Origin: Flaccisagitta enflata
Taxonomy: Eukaryota > Chaetognatha > Sagittoidea > Aphragmophora
DNA: 64,000 nucleotides
Direction: 5' to 3'
Assembly (NCBI GenBank): GCA_965153355.1
Contig: OZ231127.1
Span: 97,340,001 to 97,404,000, forward strand
Part shown: positions 1 to 18,499 of the stretch, one piece after another
Layout: the number at the start of each line of letters is the position of its first letter
How positions within the stretch are numbered: the stretch's first letter is position 1
Position numbers and translations under genes: made by a program
Notes under the pieces: generated by a model
What the model was told of the DNA's origin: nothing
What the model saw: only the letters and a program-made list of their open reading frames with translations
Database searches by the model: none

Positions 1-577
1 CTAGCTGAAATCATTTTCCCACTTCTGCCGCGTAAAATTGTATAAATCGATTTGTTTCTTGATTGCCATTCGTATATTTTTGAATGTGTCGATCGAATCG
101 ATTTTATTACTTATACCCAGTTGGATAGTTTCGTCCTCGTGTAATTGACGCTGTTAATCGACCCAGTAAAGTGAAAGAATTTATCATGGAGATGACCATG
201 TAATGGCGGTGAACCCAGTAGCTACAATAGTGGCAGTTGCGATGATGATGGCGATTTCGTCTGGTACTTGTATAACAATTAACAATCAAAAGGTAGCAAT
301 TTTTAAGGTTATGTGAAAGCGCGTATTTATAATTGGTGTATTGGTAATTAATATGTTGGTGATTGTTTCCATTTTCATAACGGCAGCGGTGTCAATGGTG
401 GTAATTTGACAATGATCTAATGGCAGATAAGATATTGACAGCTGACAAGAGAGGTGATTGTTATGATGGCATTGGTAGTAGTTTCAATGGTACGATGACA
501 TTGGTCATTGGTGGAAGTTGTGATAGTGGGGTAGTTGCGGTATCAACAACGTTGTTCTGCACTTTAAAAATCGCATG
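1..577. other. No gene recognised; ordinary AT-leaning DNA
   Basis: No exon, RNA gene or structured repeat is supported here. The short open frames lack family motifs. The stretch 960-1080 resembles 12190-12250 (a shared phrase around GTAGTGATRTYGTCAYGTTT), so part of the first 1.3 kb is probably old repeat. Confidence 0.5.
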
Positions 578-762
578 AACAAGGCGGGATACATAGCTAC
601 ATCGCGTGAGAGCGGACAGGGGCAGTATCAAAAGAGGCTAATCAAGCATTTGGGCGAGAGAATTGATGCAAAAACCGCCCATAATCGCAGGTAAAGCAAA
701 GTGTCGACAGACGGGCAAACCGACCGAAAGACATGACGGGTTGTATATTCGCGCTGTTGTAT
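578..762 (+). mobile_element. Degenerate hairpin-ended short element (type A)
   Basis: The head motif AACAAGGC(C/G)GGATACA, a TCGCGTG block, an AGGGGCAGTAT phrase, an internal AATCAAGCATTTGGGC phrase and a GACAGACGGGCAAACCGACC tract occur in the same order as in cleaner copies at 17717-17952 and 27511-27697. The 3' hairpin is decayed to CGCGCTGTTG. Non-autonomous; no coding capacity. Confidence 0.6.
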
Positions 763-1158
763 CATCAGTTTGATTTCCAATGTACCGGAGCAAATTGTGA
801 ATGTTTTCGTTACACGCTCGTCTTTAACGATAAAAGGTTTAACTCCTCTAATCAAATCAAGTAAACGCTCGGCCTGCTCAACGCCGGCTTTTTAGTGGTG
901 AGAAAACAATTGTATCAATTAACTTTCAATTTCAAAAGTATTTTCTGCATATAAATAACTGGTAAGGGGGCGTTCTAGCGGAAGTTAGGTATAGAATTCA
1001 TCAAAATTTGGTAGTGATGTCGTCATGTTTTAATACTTTCAGGCTGTATTTTCGGCTGAACAAATAATTCAGCCATCATGTGTTCCTACTCCCCTAAAAA
1101 GTTCGTCGACAAAATTATCTTTAGTCGCATGATAGGTACTATGACTCTATACGTTGTT

Positions 1159-1246
1159 ATGTCGGTCCATCTTTCGGACCATCTGACATTCCGTCTGTCC
1201 ATATGAACATCAGTCCGTCCGTCAATCTGTCTGTCTATCCGTCGGG
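1159..1246 (-). repeat. GTCCGTCC-type tract, likely tail of a short element
   Basis: Run of TCGGTCC/GTCTGTCC/GTCCGTCC words, the complement of the GACC/GACG tract in the hairpin-ended elements of this window. No matching head or hairpin is clear, so this is a fragment at best. Confidence 0.4.
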
Positions 1247-1339
1247 AAGTTGTCATTTCAAGAAATTCTCAAGTGAACTTCTCTGTCTTTCTGGTTGTCA
1301 TTCAAGTTTTCAACTTAACACAGATTGACTCGTATAAAT

Positions 1340-9560
<8,221 letters not shown>

Positions 9561-9639
9561 TGGAGAAGAAGAAGAAGAAGAAGAAGAAGAAGAAGAAGAA
9601 GAAGAAGAAGAAGCAGAAGCAAAAGCAGAAGAAGAAGAA

Positions 9640-9670
<31 letters not shown>

Positions 9671-9941
9671 AAGAAGAAGAAGAAGAAGAAGAAGAAGAAG
9701 AAGCAGAAGCAAAAGCAGAAGAAGAAGAATAAGAGGAAAAAGAAGAAAAAGAAAAAGAAAAAGAAAAAGAAAAAGAAAAAGAAAAAGAAAAAGAAAAAGA
9801 AGAAGAAGAGAAGAAGAAGAAAAAGAAGAAGAAGAAGAAGAAGAAGAAGAAGAAGAAGAAGAAGAAGAAGAAGAAGAAGAAGAAGAAGAAGAAGAAGAAG
9901 AAGAAGAAGAAGAAGAAGAAGAAGAAGAAGAAGAAGAAGAA

Positions 9942-9972
<31 letters not shown>

Positions 9973-10634
9973 AAGAAGAAGAAGAAGAAGAAGAAGAAGA
10001 AGAAGAAGAAGAAGAAGAAGAAGAAGAAGAAGAAGAAGAAGAAGAAGAAGAAGAAGAAGAAGAAGAAGAAGAAGAAGAAGAAGAAGAAGAGGAAAAATAA
10101 GAGAAAGAAAAAGAAGAAGAAGAAGAAGAAGAAGAAGAAGAAGAAGAAGAAGAAGAAGAAGAAGAAGAAGAAGAAGAAGAAGAAGAAGAAGAAGAAGAAG
10201 AAGAAGAAGAAGAAGAAGAAGAAGAAGAAGAAAAAGAAAAGAAAAAGAAGAAGAAGAAAAAGAAAAAGAAAAAGAAAAAGAAAAAAGAAGAAGAAGAAGA
10301 AGAAGAAAAAAAAAGGAAGAAGAAGAAGAAGGCGAGGAAGAAGAAAAAGAAAAGGAAAAGGAAAAGGAAAAGGAAAATGTAAAGGAAAAGGAAAAGGAAA
10401 ATGAAAAAGGAAAAGAAAAAGAAAAAGAAAAAGAAAAAGAAGAAAAAGAAAAAGAAGAATAAAAAGAAGAAGATGAAGAAGAAGAAGAAGAAAAAGAAGA
10501 AAAAGAAGTGAAAAGAGAAAAACAAGAAGAAGAAGAAGAAGTAGAAGAAGAAGAAAAAAAAAGAAGAAGAAGAAGAAGAAGAAGAAGAAGAAGAAGAAGA
10601 AGAAGAAGAAGAAGAAGAAGAAGAAGAAGAAGAA
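9561..10634 (+). repeat. Degenerating (GAA)n / (GAAAAA)n polypurine array
   Basis: Continuation of the polypurine strand without the satellite core. It contains GAA, GAAAAA (9735-9800, 10250-10290, 10410-10460), GGAAAA (10340-10400) and two nearly identical CAGAAGCAAAAGCAGAAG words (9613 and 9703), which indicate a local duplication of about 90 bp. No coding meaning. Confidence 0.9.
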
Positions 10635-10790
10635 TTTGAATCTTTTGTCCATATAAGCGATAACACTTATGTGCAACGAGAAGGACATGGCTACTGCCAC
10701 AAAATTTGTTCAATCAATAAATAGAATTCTTCTACTACTAATTGTTCATAATGACCATGTTCTTAAATTGCACGTCTAAGACCGTTTCAT
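10635..10790. other. Short non-repetitive island between GAA arrays
   Basis: About 155 bp of mixed sequence separating two polypurine arrays. No feature is recognised. Confidence 0.5.
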
Positions 10791-10830
10791 CATGAAGAAG
10801 AAGAAGAAGAAGAAGAAGAAGAAGAAGAAG

Positions 10831-10862
<32 letters not shown>

Positions 10863-11056
10863 GAAGTAGAAGAAAAAGAAGAAGAAGAAGAAGAAGAAGA
10901 AGAAGAAGAAGAAGAAGAAGAAGAAGAAGAAGAACAAGAACAAGAACAAGAAGGAGAAGAACATGAAGAAGAAGAAGAAGAAGAAGAAGAAGAAGAAGAA
11001 GAAGAAGAAGAAGAAGAAGAAGAAGAAGAAGAAGAAGGAGAAGAAGAAAGAAGACA
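10791..11056 (+). repeat. (GAA)n array with GAACAA and GTAGAA variants
   Basis: Second block of the same GAA microsatellite, interrupted at 10861-10873 and 10934-10970. Confidence 0.95.
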
Positions 11057-11209
11057 ATAAATGAGGAATGAGTTAAAAAAAGAGGGAGGGAGCCTTTTCG
11101 TCAAAAAAATTTAAATATGACTTAATGACACTGAAATTCCAACAGTAAAACCCGTTTGGGAGACATGACGAGTTTTCAGCATTGCGTTATTATGGCTTCT
11201 CCTTAAAAA

Positions 11210-11212
11210 AAG

Positions 11213-11281
<69 letters not shown>

Positions 11282-11775
11282 TACAGATGCAGATCTGTAG
11301 AGAGAGAGGAGAGTTTCCAAATTAATTGTAAGAACTCATTCCCATGGGAAACACATACCAGTAATTAATCTCATGTACTTTATGCAAGTAAACACAAGCA
11401 TTTACGAACCTGCCATCATAACCATCATAACTTGAAAATAGCATATCAGAAATTGATTCATTCAGCCGTGCAGCGTGATTGCTCCCATTTTCCTCCGATT
11501 TTCTCTCTCTATATCTTCGCCCCCGTCAAATGTCCAACGTCCAACGCCTCTTAATTCATTATTAACGACAAATTGCTCTCAGTTTTGAACTTTTAATAAT
11601 AATGCTGGTATGTTCGGTTTCATTATTACTACAGCGGCTATGCGGCAGAAGCCACTAGAAGTAGTAAAGATATAAATGCTTAAGCTTGAATACACTCTCA
11701 TTAGACCGTGATTAATTGAGTTAAGAATGCCAAGTAAAGAGCGCTTGTCCAATTTCGCTGTCTCTCTTCTTTTAT

Positions 11776-11831
<56 letters not shown>

Positions 11832-12188
11832 ATTTTCAATCGCGCACAGAGACAGAGTTGAGATGACAAGCCCCATTTTGTCATTCTGTGTATTTGGCCT
11901 CTTCTTTCTATTGGTTGGACTACGCCCTAGATTAAAAAAATACAACTGTATAAGAATGCTACTAAAATGTTCATAGCTATCTTTGCAACTGCTCTTCGTT
12001 TGTATGTGTGTTTTGTCGATACGGCTGTATGAAATAAACCAACGATAACAATGCGTATATACAGTTAATCCCCGCTATAACGGATTCAAGAGTAACTAAA
12101 ATCCGCCTATAGCGGATACAAAATTACAGTTTCTAAATTTGTTTTCAGTTTCTACATTGGCAATAATGAAAATCCATTTATCACAAAT
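11210..12188 (+). repeat. Segmental duplication, copy 1
   Basis: Begins with (GA)n (11217-11280). It then matches 13355-14540 in the same orientation: GATACAGATGCAGATCTGTA, the CCCATGGGAAACACATACC phrase, a (CT)n tract at 11778-11828, AATTTTCAATCGCGCACAG and the CCCGCTATAACGGATTC phrase. Homology stops after ATTTATCACAAAT. This copy lacks about 100 bp present in copy 2 (13590-13695). No coding content recognised. Confidence 0.85.
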
Positions 12189-12190
12189 TT
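12062..12190 (+). mobile_element. Pogo/Tigger-like or mariner-like MITE fragment
   Basis: CAGTTAATCCCCGCTATAAC followed by a near-inverted CCGCCTATAGCGGATAC resembles the ends of DNA transposons that begin CAGT..CCC..TATAACGG. Related fragments lie at 14417-14545, 17990-18130, 20590-20700 and 46130-46175. No transposase is seen. Family assignment is inference from end sequence only. Confidence 0.4.
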
Positions 12191-12254
12191 GTAGTGATAT
12201 TGTCACGTTTTAATCCTTTCCATATTGTGTTTTTGGCTGAACCAATGAAAACAA

Positions 12255-12437
12255 GGCCGGATACACGGCTACCCTAGTCGCGTGCGGGTGGGCAGGGGCA
12301 GTATTTGAGTTTCTAGAGCGTTTTGGCAAGTGCAGTGAAGCCAAAGACCACAAAAATATAAAAAAAGTAAAATGGGGACTGACCAATCGACCAACCGACC
12401 GACCAACGGACGGACAAAGCGGGGTGTAGAGTAAGCC
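12255..12437 (+). mobile_element. Hairpin-ended short element, type A, 3' hairpin lost
   Basis: Head ACAAGGCCGGATACACGGCT, CAGTCGCGTGCGGGTGGGC-like block (here CTAGTCGCGTGCGGGTGGGC), internal GGCAAGTGCAGTGAAGCC, then a GACC/GACGGACGG tract and GACAAAGCGGGGTGTAGAGT. The expected TCGCGTGCACGCGAC hairpin is replaced by AAGCCTTGCGGG. Non-autonomous. Confidence 0.8.
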
Positions 12438-12501
12438 TTGCGGGTTGGGGGAAGCGCCTGAAAGCTAAATTATTCCACTGGCCTGATGTCTAAAAATGAT
12501 T

Positions 12502-12541
12502 TTGGCCTCAGAGCTAAAAAAAATTTTAGCTTTGAGGCCAA
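12502..12541. repeat. Hairpin, 17 of 18 bp paired
   Basis: Arms TTGGCCTCAGAGCTAAAA and TTTTAGCTTTGAGGCCAA flank four A residues. Flanking words GCCTGATGTCTAAAAA (12481 and 12606) and GCGCCTG..AGCTAAA are repeated, so the hairpin may be the centre of a small old inverted or tandem element (12440-12630). Confidence 0.7.
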
Positions 12542-12639
12542 TTTGAATCTTAAGTCATTGGCATAGTTTGAAAATCTAGATGCGCCTGGCAGCTAAAAAG
12601 TAAGCGCCTGATGTCTAAAAAAGAGGAAGGCATTGAGAA

Positions 12640-13350
12640 ACTTTTAAAAAACAGATATGAGAAACAGAGATGGATGGATTGATAGACCAAGGGAGCAACA
12701 GATAAACAAGAGGACAAAGTGTCTGATGATCAATAGTCTGCAATAAAAACACAAAAGAAATCATAAAGTGCAATAGATTCTAGAGCATGCACGGGCAATA
12801 GTAAATTCAAATAAAGTCAATTTGTAAATGAAATAAAACACTAATTACTGTTTGTTGATATAGAGTATGTTTTTGCCCCTGATAAACAGTTATCGTTGGT
12901 GGACTATGAAGTGGACCTAGGTTTTGTTATGCAACATATCTCTGATCCTCAGCATTATAGAAAGATGCGGATTGCACTGTTGGATAGAGCATGATAAACT
13001 ATATTTTTTTTAGTTTTTCTGATATCTTAATGCATCACGACATATCTCTACCCCAATGCCAATAAACACCCTGATGTGTGCAACATCTGGAAAATGGCTG
13101 TCTGATCCTCCCTTTTTAAAGATTGAGAAGGTGAGATTGAGGTGCCGTTAATACATGCCCGTCTATAATGTATACTAATTGCTGTCCTTTAAGAGACTTC
13201 ATAATCTTTTTCTTTAATTAGATAAAAGGCAGCTTCACTGAAAGATATGAAATTGCATGTTTCCTTGAAATGCCCTTTAGTGAAGCCCAACAGTACTGTC
13301 TATCTAAACAATAATATCAGTGTAAACAGGTGAAATTTGATTTATGTATT
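12640..13350. other. No gene recognised between the two segmental duplicates
   Basis: AT-rich intergenic DNA without microsatellite, hairpin or recognisable exon. It lies between the two copies of the duplicated segment. Confidence 0.5.
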
Positions 13351-13354
13351 GTTT

Positions 13355-13355
13355 C

Positions 13356-13451
<96 letters not shown>

Positions 13452-14121
13452 CAGATACAGATCTGTAGAGAGAAAGAAGAGTTTTCAAATTAATTGTAAG
13501 AGCTCATTCCCATGGGAAACACATACCAGTAATTAATCTCATGTACTTTATGCAAGAAAACACAAGCATATACGAACCTGCCATCATAACCTTTCATTCA
13601 TTGCTTAGATTAGACTGTATTTCAACTACCATTTTAGCACCCCTGATGCTTGCTCCTTTTTCCTCGTTTCCTCCCCATCATAAAGCAATTTATGACAACT
13701 TGAAAATAGCATATCAGAAATTGATTCATTCAGCCGTGCAGCGTGATTGCTCCCATTTTCCTCCGATTTTCTCTCTATATCTTCGCCCCCGTCAATGGTC
13801 CAACGTCCAACGCCTCTTAATTCATTATTAACGACATTGCTCCCAATTGCTCCCAGTTTTGAACTTTTTAAATAATGCTGGTATATTCAGTTTCATTATT
13901 ACTACAGCGGCTATGCGGCAGAAGCCACTAGAAGTAGTAAAGATATAAATGCTTAAGCTTGAATACACTCTCATTAGACCGTGATTAATCAAGTTAAGAA
14001 TGCCAAGTAAAGAGCGCTTGTCCAATATCGCTGCCCTTTCTTTTATCTACTCATGCTTTCCTAACTCTGCCCTCTCTGCCCTCTGTCTCTGTCATCTCTC
14101 TCTCTGCCCTCTCCGCATCTG

Positions 14122-14178
<57 letters not shown>

Positions 14179-14540
14179 ATTTTCAATCGCGCACAGAGAC
14201 AGAGTTGAGATGACAAGCCTCATTTTGTCATTCTGTGTTTTCGGCCTCTTCTTTCTATTGGTTGGACTACGCCCTAGATTAAAAAAAAAATGTCAACTGT
14301 ATATAAGAATGCTACTAAAATGTTCATAGTTATCTTTGCAACTGCTCTTCGTTTATATGTATGTTTTGTCGATACGGCTGTATGAAATCAACCAACGATA
14401 ACAATGCGTATATACAGTTACTCCCCGCTATAACGAATTCAAGAGTAACTAAAATCCGCCTATAGCGGATACAAAATTACAGTTTCTAGATTTGTTTTCA
14501 ATTTCTACATTGGCAATAATGAAAATCCATTTATCACAAA
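13355..14540 (+). repeat. Segmental duplication, copy 2
   Basis: Direct repeat of 11210-12188, again starting with (GA)n (13362-13449) and carrying (CT)n (14122-14175). It includes about 100 bp missing from copy 1 and an extra CTCTGCCCTCTG-rich stretch at 14055-14125. Homology ends after ATTTATCACAAAT near 14540. Confidence 0.85.
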
Positions 14541-14612
14541 TACAAAGTCCCTCAATATTCGTCATTGCAAGGTTTAATTGTACCATGTTTCGCTATTGCG
14601 AGTGAAATCTAC

Positions 14613-14760
14613 GCCGATTTGTCATTGCGACCGATTTGTCATTGTGACCGATTTGTCATTGTGACCGATTTGTCATTGTGACCGATTTGTCATTGTGACC
14701 GATTTGTCATTGTGACCGATTTGTCATTGTGACCGATTTGTCATTGTGACCGATTTTCAT
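14613..14760 (+). repeat. 17-bp minisatellite, about 8.5 copies
   Basis: Unit GACCGATTTGTCATTGT repeated with period 17 from about 14613. The first copy has CGCCGATTTGTCATTGC. It lies just 3' of the pogo-like fragment, whose text also contains CGTCATTGC, so the array probably grew from that element. Confidence 0.9.
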
Positions 14761-14849
14761 TCTGCAATCGGATGAATGACCTTCTGTCGCTTTTTTTCGT
14801 CATCGATAAACAAAGAGACGTTTTCCATACATGTAGATATTCTATATAA

Positions 14850-15060
14850 TAAAATATGTCGCGTGAGGAGAGCAGGGGCAGGGACAATGTTTCTTGAGCT
14901 CATCTTGTCATGAGAAAGTGACAGTAATGCAAGTGGGCAGGGGCAGTGAAGAAAAGGCCCAACCAGGCGTTTGAACAACAAGGCCCAACATGCCGGTTGG
15001 GTCCTAAAACGTTTGCATGAATGACCGACCGACCGACCGACGGTTATGATCTCTTAACGA
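14850..15060 (+). mobile_element. Degenerate hairpin-ended element (type A body)
   Basis: Contains ATGTCGCGTGAGGAGAGCAG, two GGGCAGGGGCAG blocks (14872 and 14937), AACCAGGCGTTTGAAC and a GACCGACCGACCGACCGACGG tract (15024-15043), split here as GACCGACC repeats. The 3' end reads TTAACGACGTGC rather than a clean hairpin. Confidence 0.55.
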
Positions 15061-15119
15061 CGTGCTTTGGCGCACAAAAAAAACCGCCCCTAGTGCTGGA
15101 AAAAGTCGAGCGTTTCTCA

Positions 15120-15300
15120 ACTACAGTAACGCGGGGTTACAATATCGTTCCCCCCCCTCCCCACACACACTTCCATTTCCACACACTTCACACAATCCCA
15201 ACCACAGCATCCTAAATGCACGTTTTCACACTTTTCGACTAAAATTACCAACCAACAGACCCACGGAGAGACAAAGCGTCTTGCACAGTTTTAGAGTTGC
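15120..15300 (+). mobile_element. Degenerate hairpin-ended element (type B)
   Basis: ACAATATCGTT, a run of C, CACACACAC, AAATGCACGTTTTCACAC, ACAGACCCACGGAGAGACAA and TTAGAGTTGCGTTGG follow the order seen in the cleaner type B copy at 44639-44866. The second half of the terminal hairpin is missing. Confidence 0.55.
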
Positions 15301-16185
15301 GTTGGTAAGCGAGTTCAGTGGGAGGAGGGCACTCAAGGCCGAATCCTCTTCTGAAAATGCTCCCCAACCACTCAAGGCAGAATTGGGCTAGAGTGGTTGC
15401 AATTTTCGCTGCTTATTGTAATTAAAGTGGTTTATGAATCAACTTCAAAAACAAAGTTTTTTGGGGCTCTGACTGATACTTTATTTGCAGCACTCTTCAT
15501 CGTTTTTCATATTATCTTTTAACGCAATCTATTATTGTCAATTTTTGAAAATCTTAAGATCAATTTCCTAAAGTTTTGATTTTTGATTTTTTTTCTCAAA
15601 TAATCATTTATTTTGTTTAATTTCTAAAAATGTCAAAGCAAGAAATGAAAAATGTAGATTTTTTTATATCTTGATTATTTTTTAATGATAGATTTTCTGT
15701 ATCCTTAAAAAGAATTTCAATATTTTTTTTTTTTTGAATTTGTAAAAAATGGTTTGAAATAAGAATAAAGCTAAGCAGTGTAAACAAACAATAAATCATA
15801 AATAAGATAAACCAATCTTTAAAAATCCCCTAGAAGAAATAAAGATATAAAACACTTTAGTTAAAAATGAAAATAAGGGATGTTTTGCTTTATTCCACCT
15901 AAGTTTGAAGTCTGACTAAAGTGGTTTCATTTTCAACTAGTCCAAAATTCGGCCTAAAATGGTTCCCCTTTCAGTGGATGGCGGGCGGCACTTAAGCAGA
16001 CATATAGTCCTGGCCTGGCAGAAACAATTGGCACGTAATTGATGGTTAAAAGTTATGATGGTGCTGACGGTTAGTTAATTAGGTTCTTTTTCATATAAAC
16101 AGTATTCCACTGACAATTTGTCGAATGACTCCTATTTTTTCTTAATCTCCAAAAAATGGTTTTCTTTGAGACATTTTTCATACAG
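15300..16185. other. No gene recognised; AT-rich DNA
   Basis: AT-rich with T and A runs. GGCCGAATCC (15340) and TTCGGCC (15948) near AGTGGTT words hint at an old inverted repeat, too decayed to call. No exon seen. Confidence 0.4.
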
Positions 16186-16189
16186 TAGA

Positions 16190-16690
16190 TGTCGTCTAGA
16201 CTTGGAAATACGGGGGAGCTCATAACCTGAGCATCAGTATAGTGAGGGGATTGATATTTTACTGATATAATGTATAGACCCTGAGAGGTTGACGATGGGG
16301 CATGGCATCCCCCTACGGCTTACCCTAGAAAAGAAACTTTAAGTATAAGATTTTAAGTACAATCACTTTTTTGCAGAATTTAAGCTTCATCCATTTACTT
16401 AAAGAGCAAAATCAGTTTGGGATTCGAACTAGGAACCTTTGACTAGATAAACTAATCAAGATAGACCTGAAGTCAAGTGAATTAATCACTAGACCAATTC
16501 CAGAAGCTGATTCAACCCAGCGAATTTGATCTAGTATATTGAAAAGAATTTTCTATTAACAGAGCTGCCATACCTCATCGTCAACCCTATAGGACGTAAG
16601 CATTATACACACACAGTTTCATTTTATTTACTCAAATGGTAATTAGGATATGAGGGTCCCCGTATTTCCAAGTATAGACGACATCGACTT
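16190..16690. mobile_element. Fold-back element with a SINE inside
   Basis: The left end contains GATGTCGTCTAGACTTGGAA and ATACGGGG. The right end is its reverse complement (CCCCGTATTTCCAAGTATAG then ACGACATC). A second pair of inverted words lies inside: GGTTGACGATGGGGCATGG (16283) against CCATACCTCATCGTCAACC (16567). The arms are therefore over 100 bp but diverged. Between them sits a tRNA-derived SINE-like copy (16330-16506). No transposase. Confidence 0.7.
16330..16506 (-). mobile_element. tRNA-derived SINE copy
   Basis: Read on the minus strand: GAATTGGTCTAGTGATTAAT (box A-like), CTTCAGGTCTATCTTGAT, GGTTCCTAGTTCGAATCCC (box B-like GTTCGAATCC), then a body GATTTTGC..TTTAAGTAAATGGATGAAGC. 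The same order is found on the plus strand at 35391-35545, including the body, which supports a SINE family rather than a chance tRNA match. It does not fold as a functional tRNA gene by eye. Confidence 0.65.
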
Positions 16691-16878
16691 TAGAAATTTG
16701 GCTAAATGAATGACTAGGATTTGTAAGATGAATGTAACTTTGAAATCATGGTTGAAAAAATCCTGCAGAAACCTCCTTCATTTATATCATATCTATATTA
16801 TATTTATGTTATACTTTTATCAAAGACTCGCGTTTTACGTCATTAAGCAAGCGGAATTACAAGCTTGCATAGAAATCA

Positions 16879-16880
<2 letters not shown>

Positions 16881-16930
<50 letters not shown>
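16881..16930 (+). repeat. (CT)n microsatellite
   Basis: About 50 bp of pure CT, followed by imperfect TCTCTC to 16948. Confidence 0.95.
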
Positions 16931-16932
<2 letters not shown>

Positions 16933-17277
16933 ACTATTTCTCTCTCTCCTCCCAAGATTTCTGCCCCAAATATCCGCAGTCTTATAGCCTCAGTTATAGG
17001 TAGATTTGAAGTTTTCGAATTATATAGGTTTACAATTAAATAGATAAACAAATAGATAAATAACTGACCCCAATCTAAAGACGCAATCGACCCTTTTTCA
17101 AGATTGCTTATTGACTGGACAGCTGTGACATCACATTCCACAACGCTTTGCATGTCAGTGCAATTGCATGCCGAAGAATTTCGTGTCACGTAACTTTGTC
17201 GTAATTGACATGCGTTTTTTATTCCTTTCTTTAAACATTTTTTCCCCCCTTTGAAATTGAGGCCAAGAAATGACATT

Positions 17278-17712
17278 TTCAGACGCGTCCTCGCATCTCT
17301 ATAAGAGGGTATGTCCTTTGGTCTGAATGTTTGTCTGAATGTCTGTCTGAATGTCCGTCCAGAACGCGAAATTTTTAAAATCCGATTTTTAGGGTTTTCC
17401 TCTTCATTTCTCTTGATGTCTCTTCATGTCTCTTATTGTCTCTTATATTTTTTATGTCTTTTTTGTCTCTTTTGTCTCTTTTTTCTCTTTTGTCTCTCAT
17501 GGCTCCTATATGTCTCTTATGTCTCTTTTGTCTCTTATGTCTCTTTCGTATGGGAGTAATTGGTTAATATTTTTCTCTTTATCCTAATATCTCAATATCT
17601 TTATATCTTCTTATCATTCATTATATCTAAACATCTTTATATCTTAATAATTTGTGTTTTGATATCGTACATGTAAAGAGGACGCATCTATTGGACATCT
17701 CTTGGCCTTGTT
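17278..17712 (-). mobile_element. Hairpin-ended element type C with an internal 10-bp array
   Basis: Minus orientation. The 3' end is the hairpin AGATGCGAGGACGCGTCT (17283-17300), next to CTCTTATAGAG and GACGGACATTCAGAC-like words. The 5' end near 17700 reads AACAAGGCCAAGAGATG and GATGCGTCCTC. The 5' ATGCGTCCTC is the inverted repeat of GAGGACGC(A/G)T in the hairpin. The middle (17400-17560) is a TGTCTCTTTT/TGTCTCTTAT 10-bp array. It lies head to head with the type A element starting at 17717. Confidence 0.7.
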
Positions 17713-17716
17713 AAGA

Positions 17717-17952
17717 AACAAGGCCGGATACACGGCTACCCCAGTCGCGTGCGGGTGGGCAGGGGCCATATTTGAAGTCACTCGATCATTTGAGCAGGAG
17801 CAGTGAGGCCAAAGACCGCGAAAACAAACAAAAAAGTAAAGTGTGACGGGCCGACGTACCGAGGGACCGACGGATCGACGGACCGACGGACCGACAGACC
17901 GACGGACGGACCGACAAAGCGGGGTGTAGAGTCGCGTAGCACGCGACTAAAA
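17717..17952 (+). mobile_element. Hairpin-ended short element, type A, near complete
   Basis: Head AACAAGGCCGGATACACGGC, 5' motif AGTCGCGTGCGGGTGGGCAG, internal AGCAGTGAGGCCAAAGACCG, AAAGTAAAGTGTGAC, a GACC/GACG tract and GACAAAGCGGGGTGTAGAGT, ending in GTCGCGTAGCACGCGAC followed by TAAAA. The hairpin arms GTCGCGT and ACGCGAC pair, and GCACGCGAC is the inverted repeat of the 5' GTCGCGTGC. No coding capacity. Confidence 0.85.
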
Positions 17953-17989
17953 CAAAGAGGATGAAAATCACTGAACGACACGCTATGAA

Positions 17990-18130
17990 AGATGGACAAC
18001 ACCACTCAACTACAGCTAAACTCAGCTATAATGCATCCGGGAGTTGCGGAAATCCACACATAACAGACATGAATTTTTAGTCCCTTCATGCAAATTTCTT
18101 TTAAATTCTATATTGGGAATAACATAAATC
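17990..18130 (+). mobile_element. Pogo/Tigger-like MITE fragment (weak)
   Basis: ACAGCTAAACTCAGCTATAA followed by GCGGAAATCCACACATAACA and, later, TATTGGGAATAACATAAATC parallels the phrases at 12062-12190 (GCTATAACGG..AAATCCGC..ACATTGGCAATAATGAAAATC). Strongly decayed. Confidence 0.35.
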
Positions 18131-18163
18131 CACCTGTTGTAGATCAAATTCATTAGTCACTTA

Positions 18164-18298
18164 AGGGATGTGGAAGCGGTCGATTTCAGTGCCGCTTCCA
18201 CCGCTTCCGCTTCCGCTTCCGCTTCCATTTTCTAGTACAAATACTAGTAGCTATCCCATCCTCCAAAACGGAAGCGGTCAATCGCTTCCACATCCCTA
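18164..18298. mobile_element. Small TIR element (about 135 bp), hAT-like ends possible
   Basis: AGGGATGTGGAAGCGGTCGA at the left end is inverted at the right (GGTCAATCGCTTCCACATCC). CACTTA lies directly outside both ends, consistent with a target duplication of at least 6 bp. The middle has four GCTTCC words. The TAGGGATG end style resembles hAT MITEs; this is inference. Confidence 0.6.
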
Positions 18299-18409
18299 CA
18301 CTTAACATACATTATTGCGGCTTTCAACAAATTTCAAAGGACCAACAATTTCCATCTCGTACAGGTGCAATTCTGTTTGGGCCAATATGAGAAACAAAAG
18401 AAACAAGTG

Positions 18410-18490
18410 GACAGGGTCACAATATCGTTGCAGACAGGTGGGCAGGGGCATCCAACCCCCATCCACAACCTAACCTACCCCCCACACTAA
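18410..18490 (+). mobile_element. Type B element head fragment
   Basis: GGGTCACAATATCGTTGCAG, ACAGGTGGGCAGGGGCATCC and AACCCCCATCCACAACC match the type B head at 44640-44700. The tail is absent. Confidence 0.6.
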
Positions 18491-18499
18491 ATTATACAC

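Noticed and set aside
14613-14760. CRISPR array
   Set aside because: The 17-bp units are contiguous with no spacers, in a eukaryotic context.
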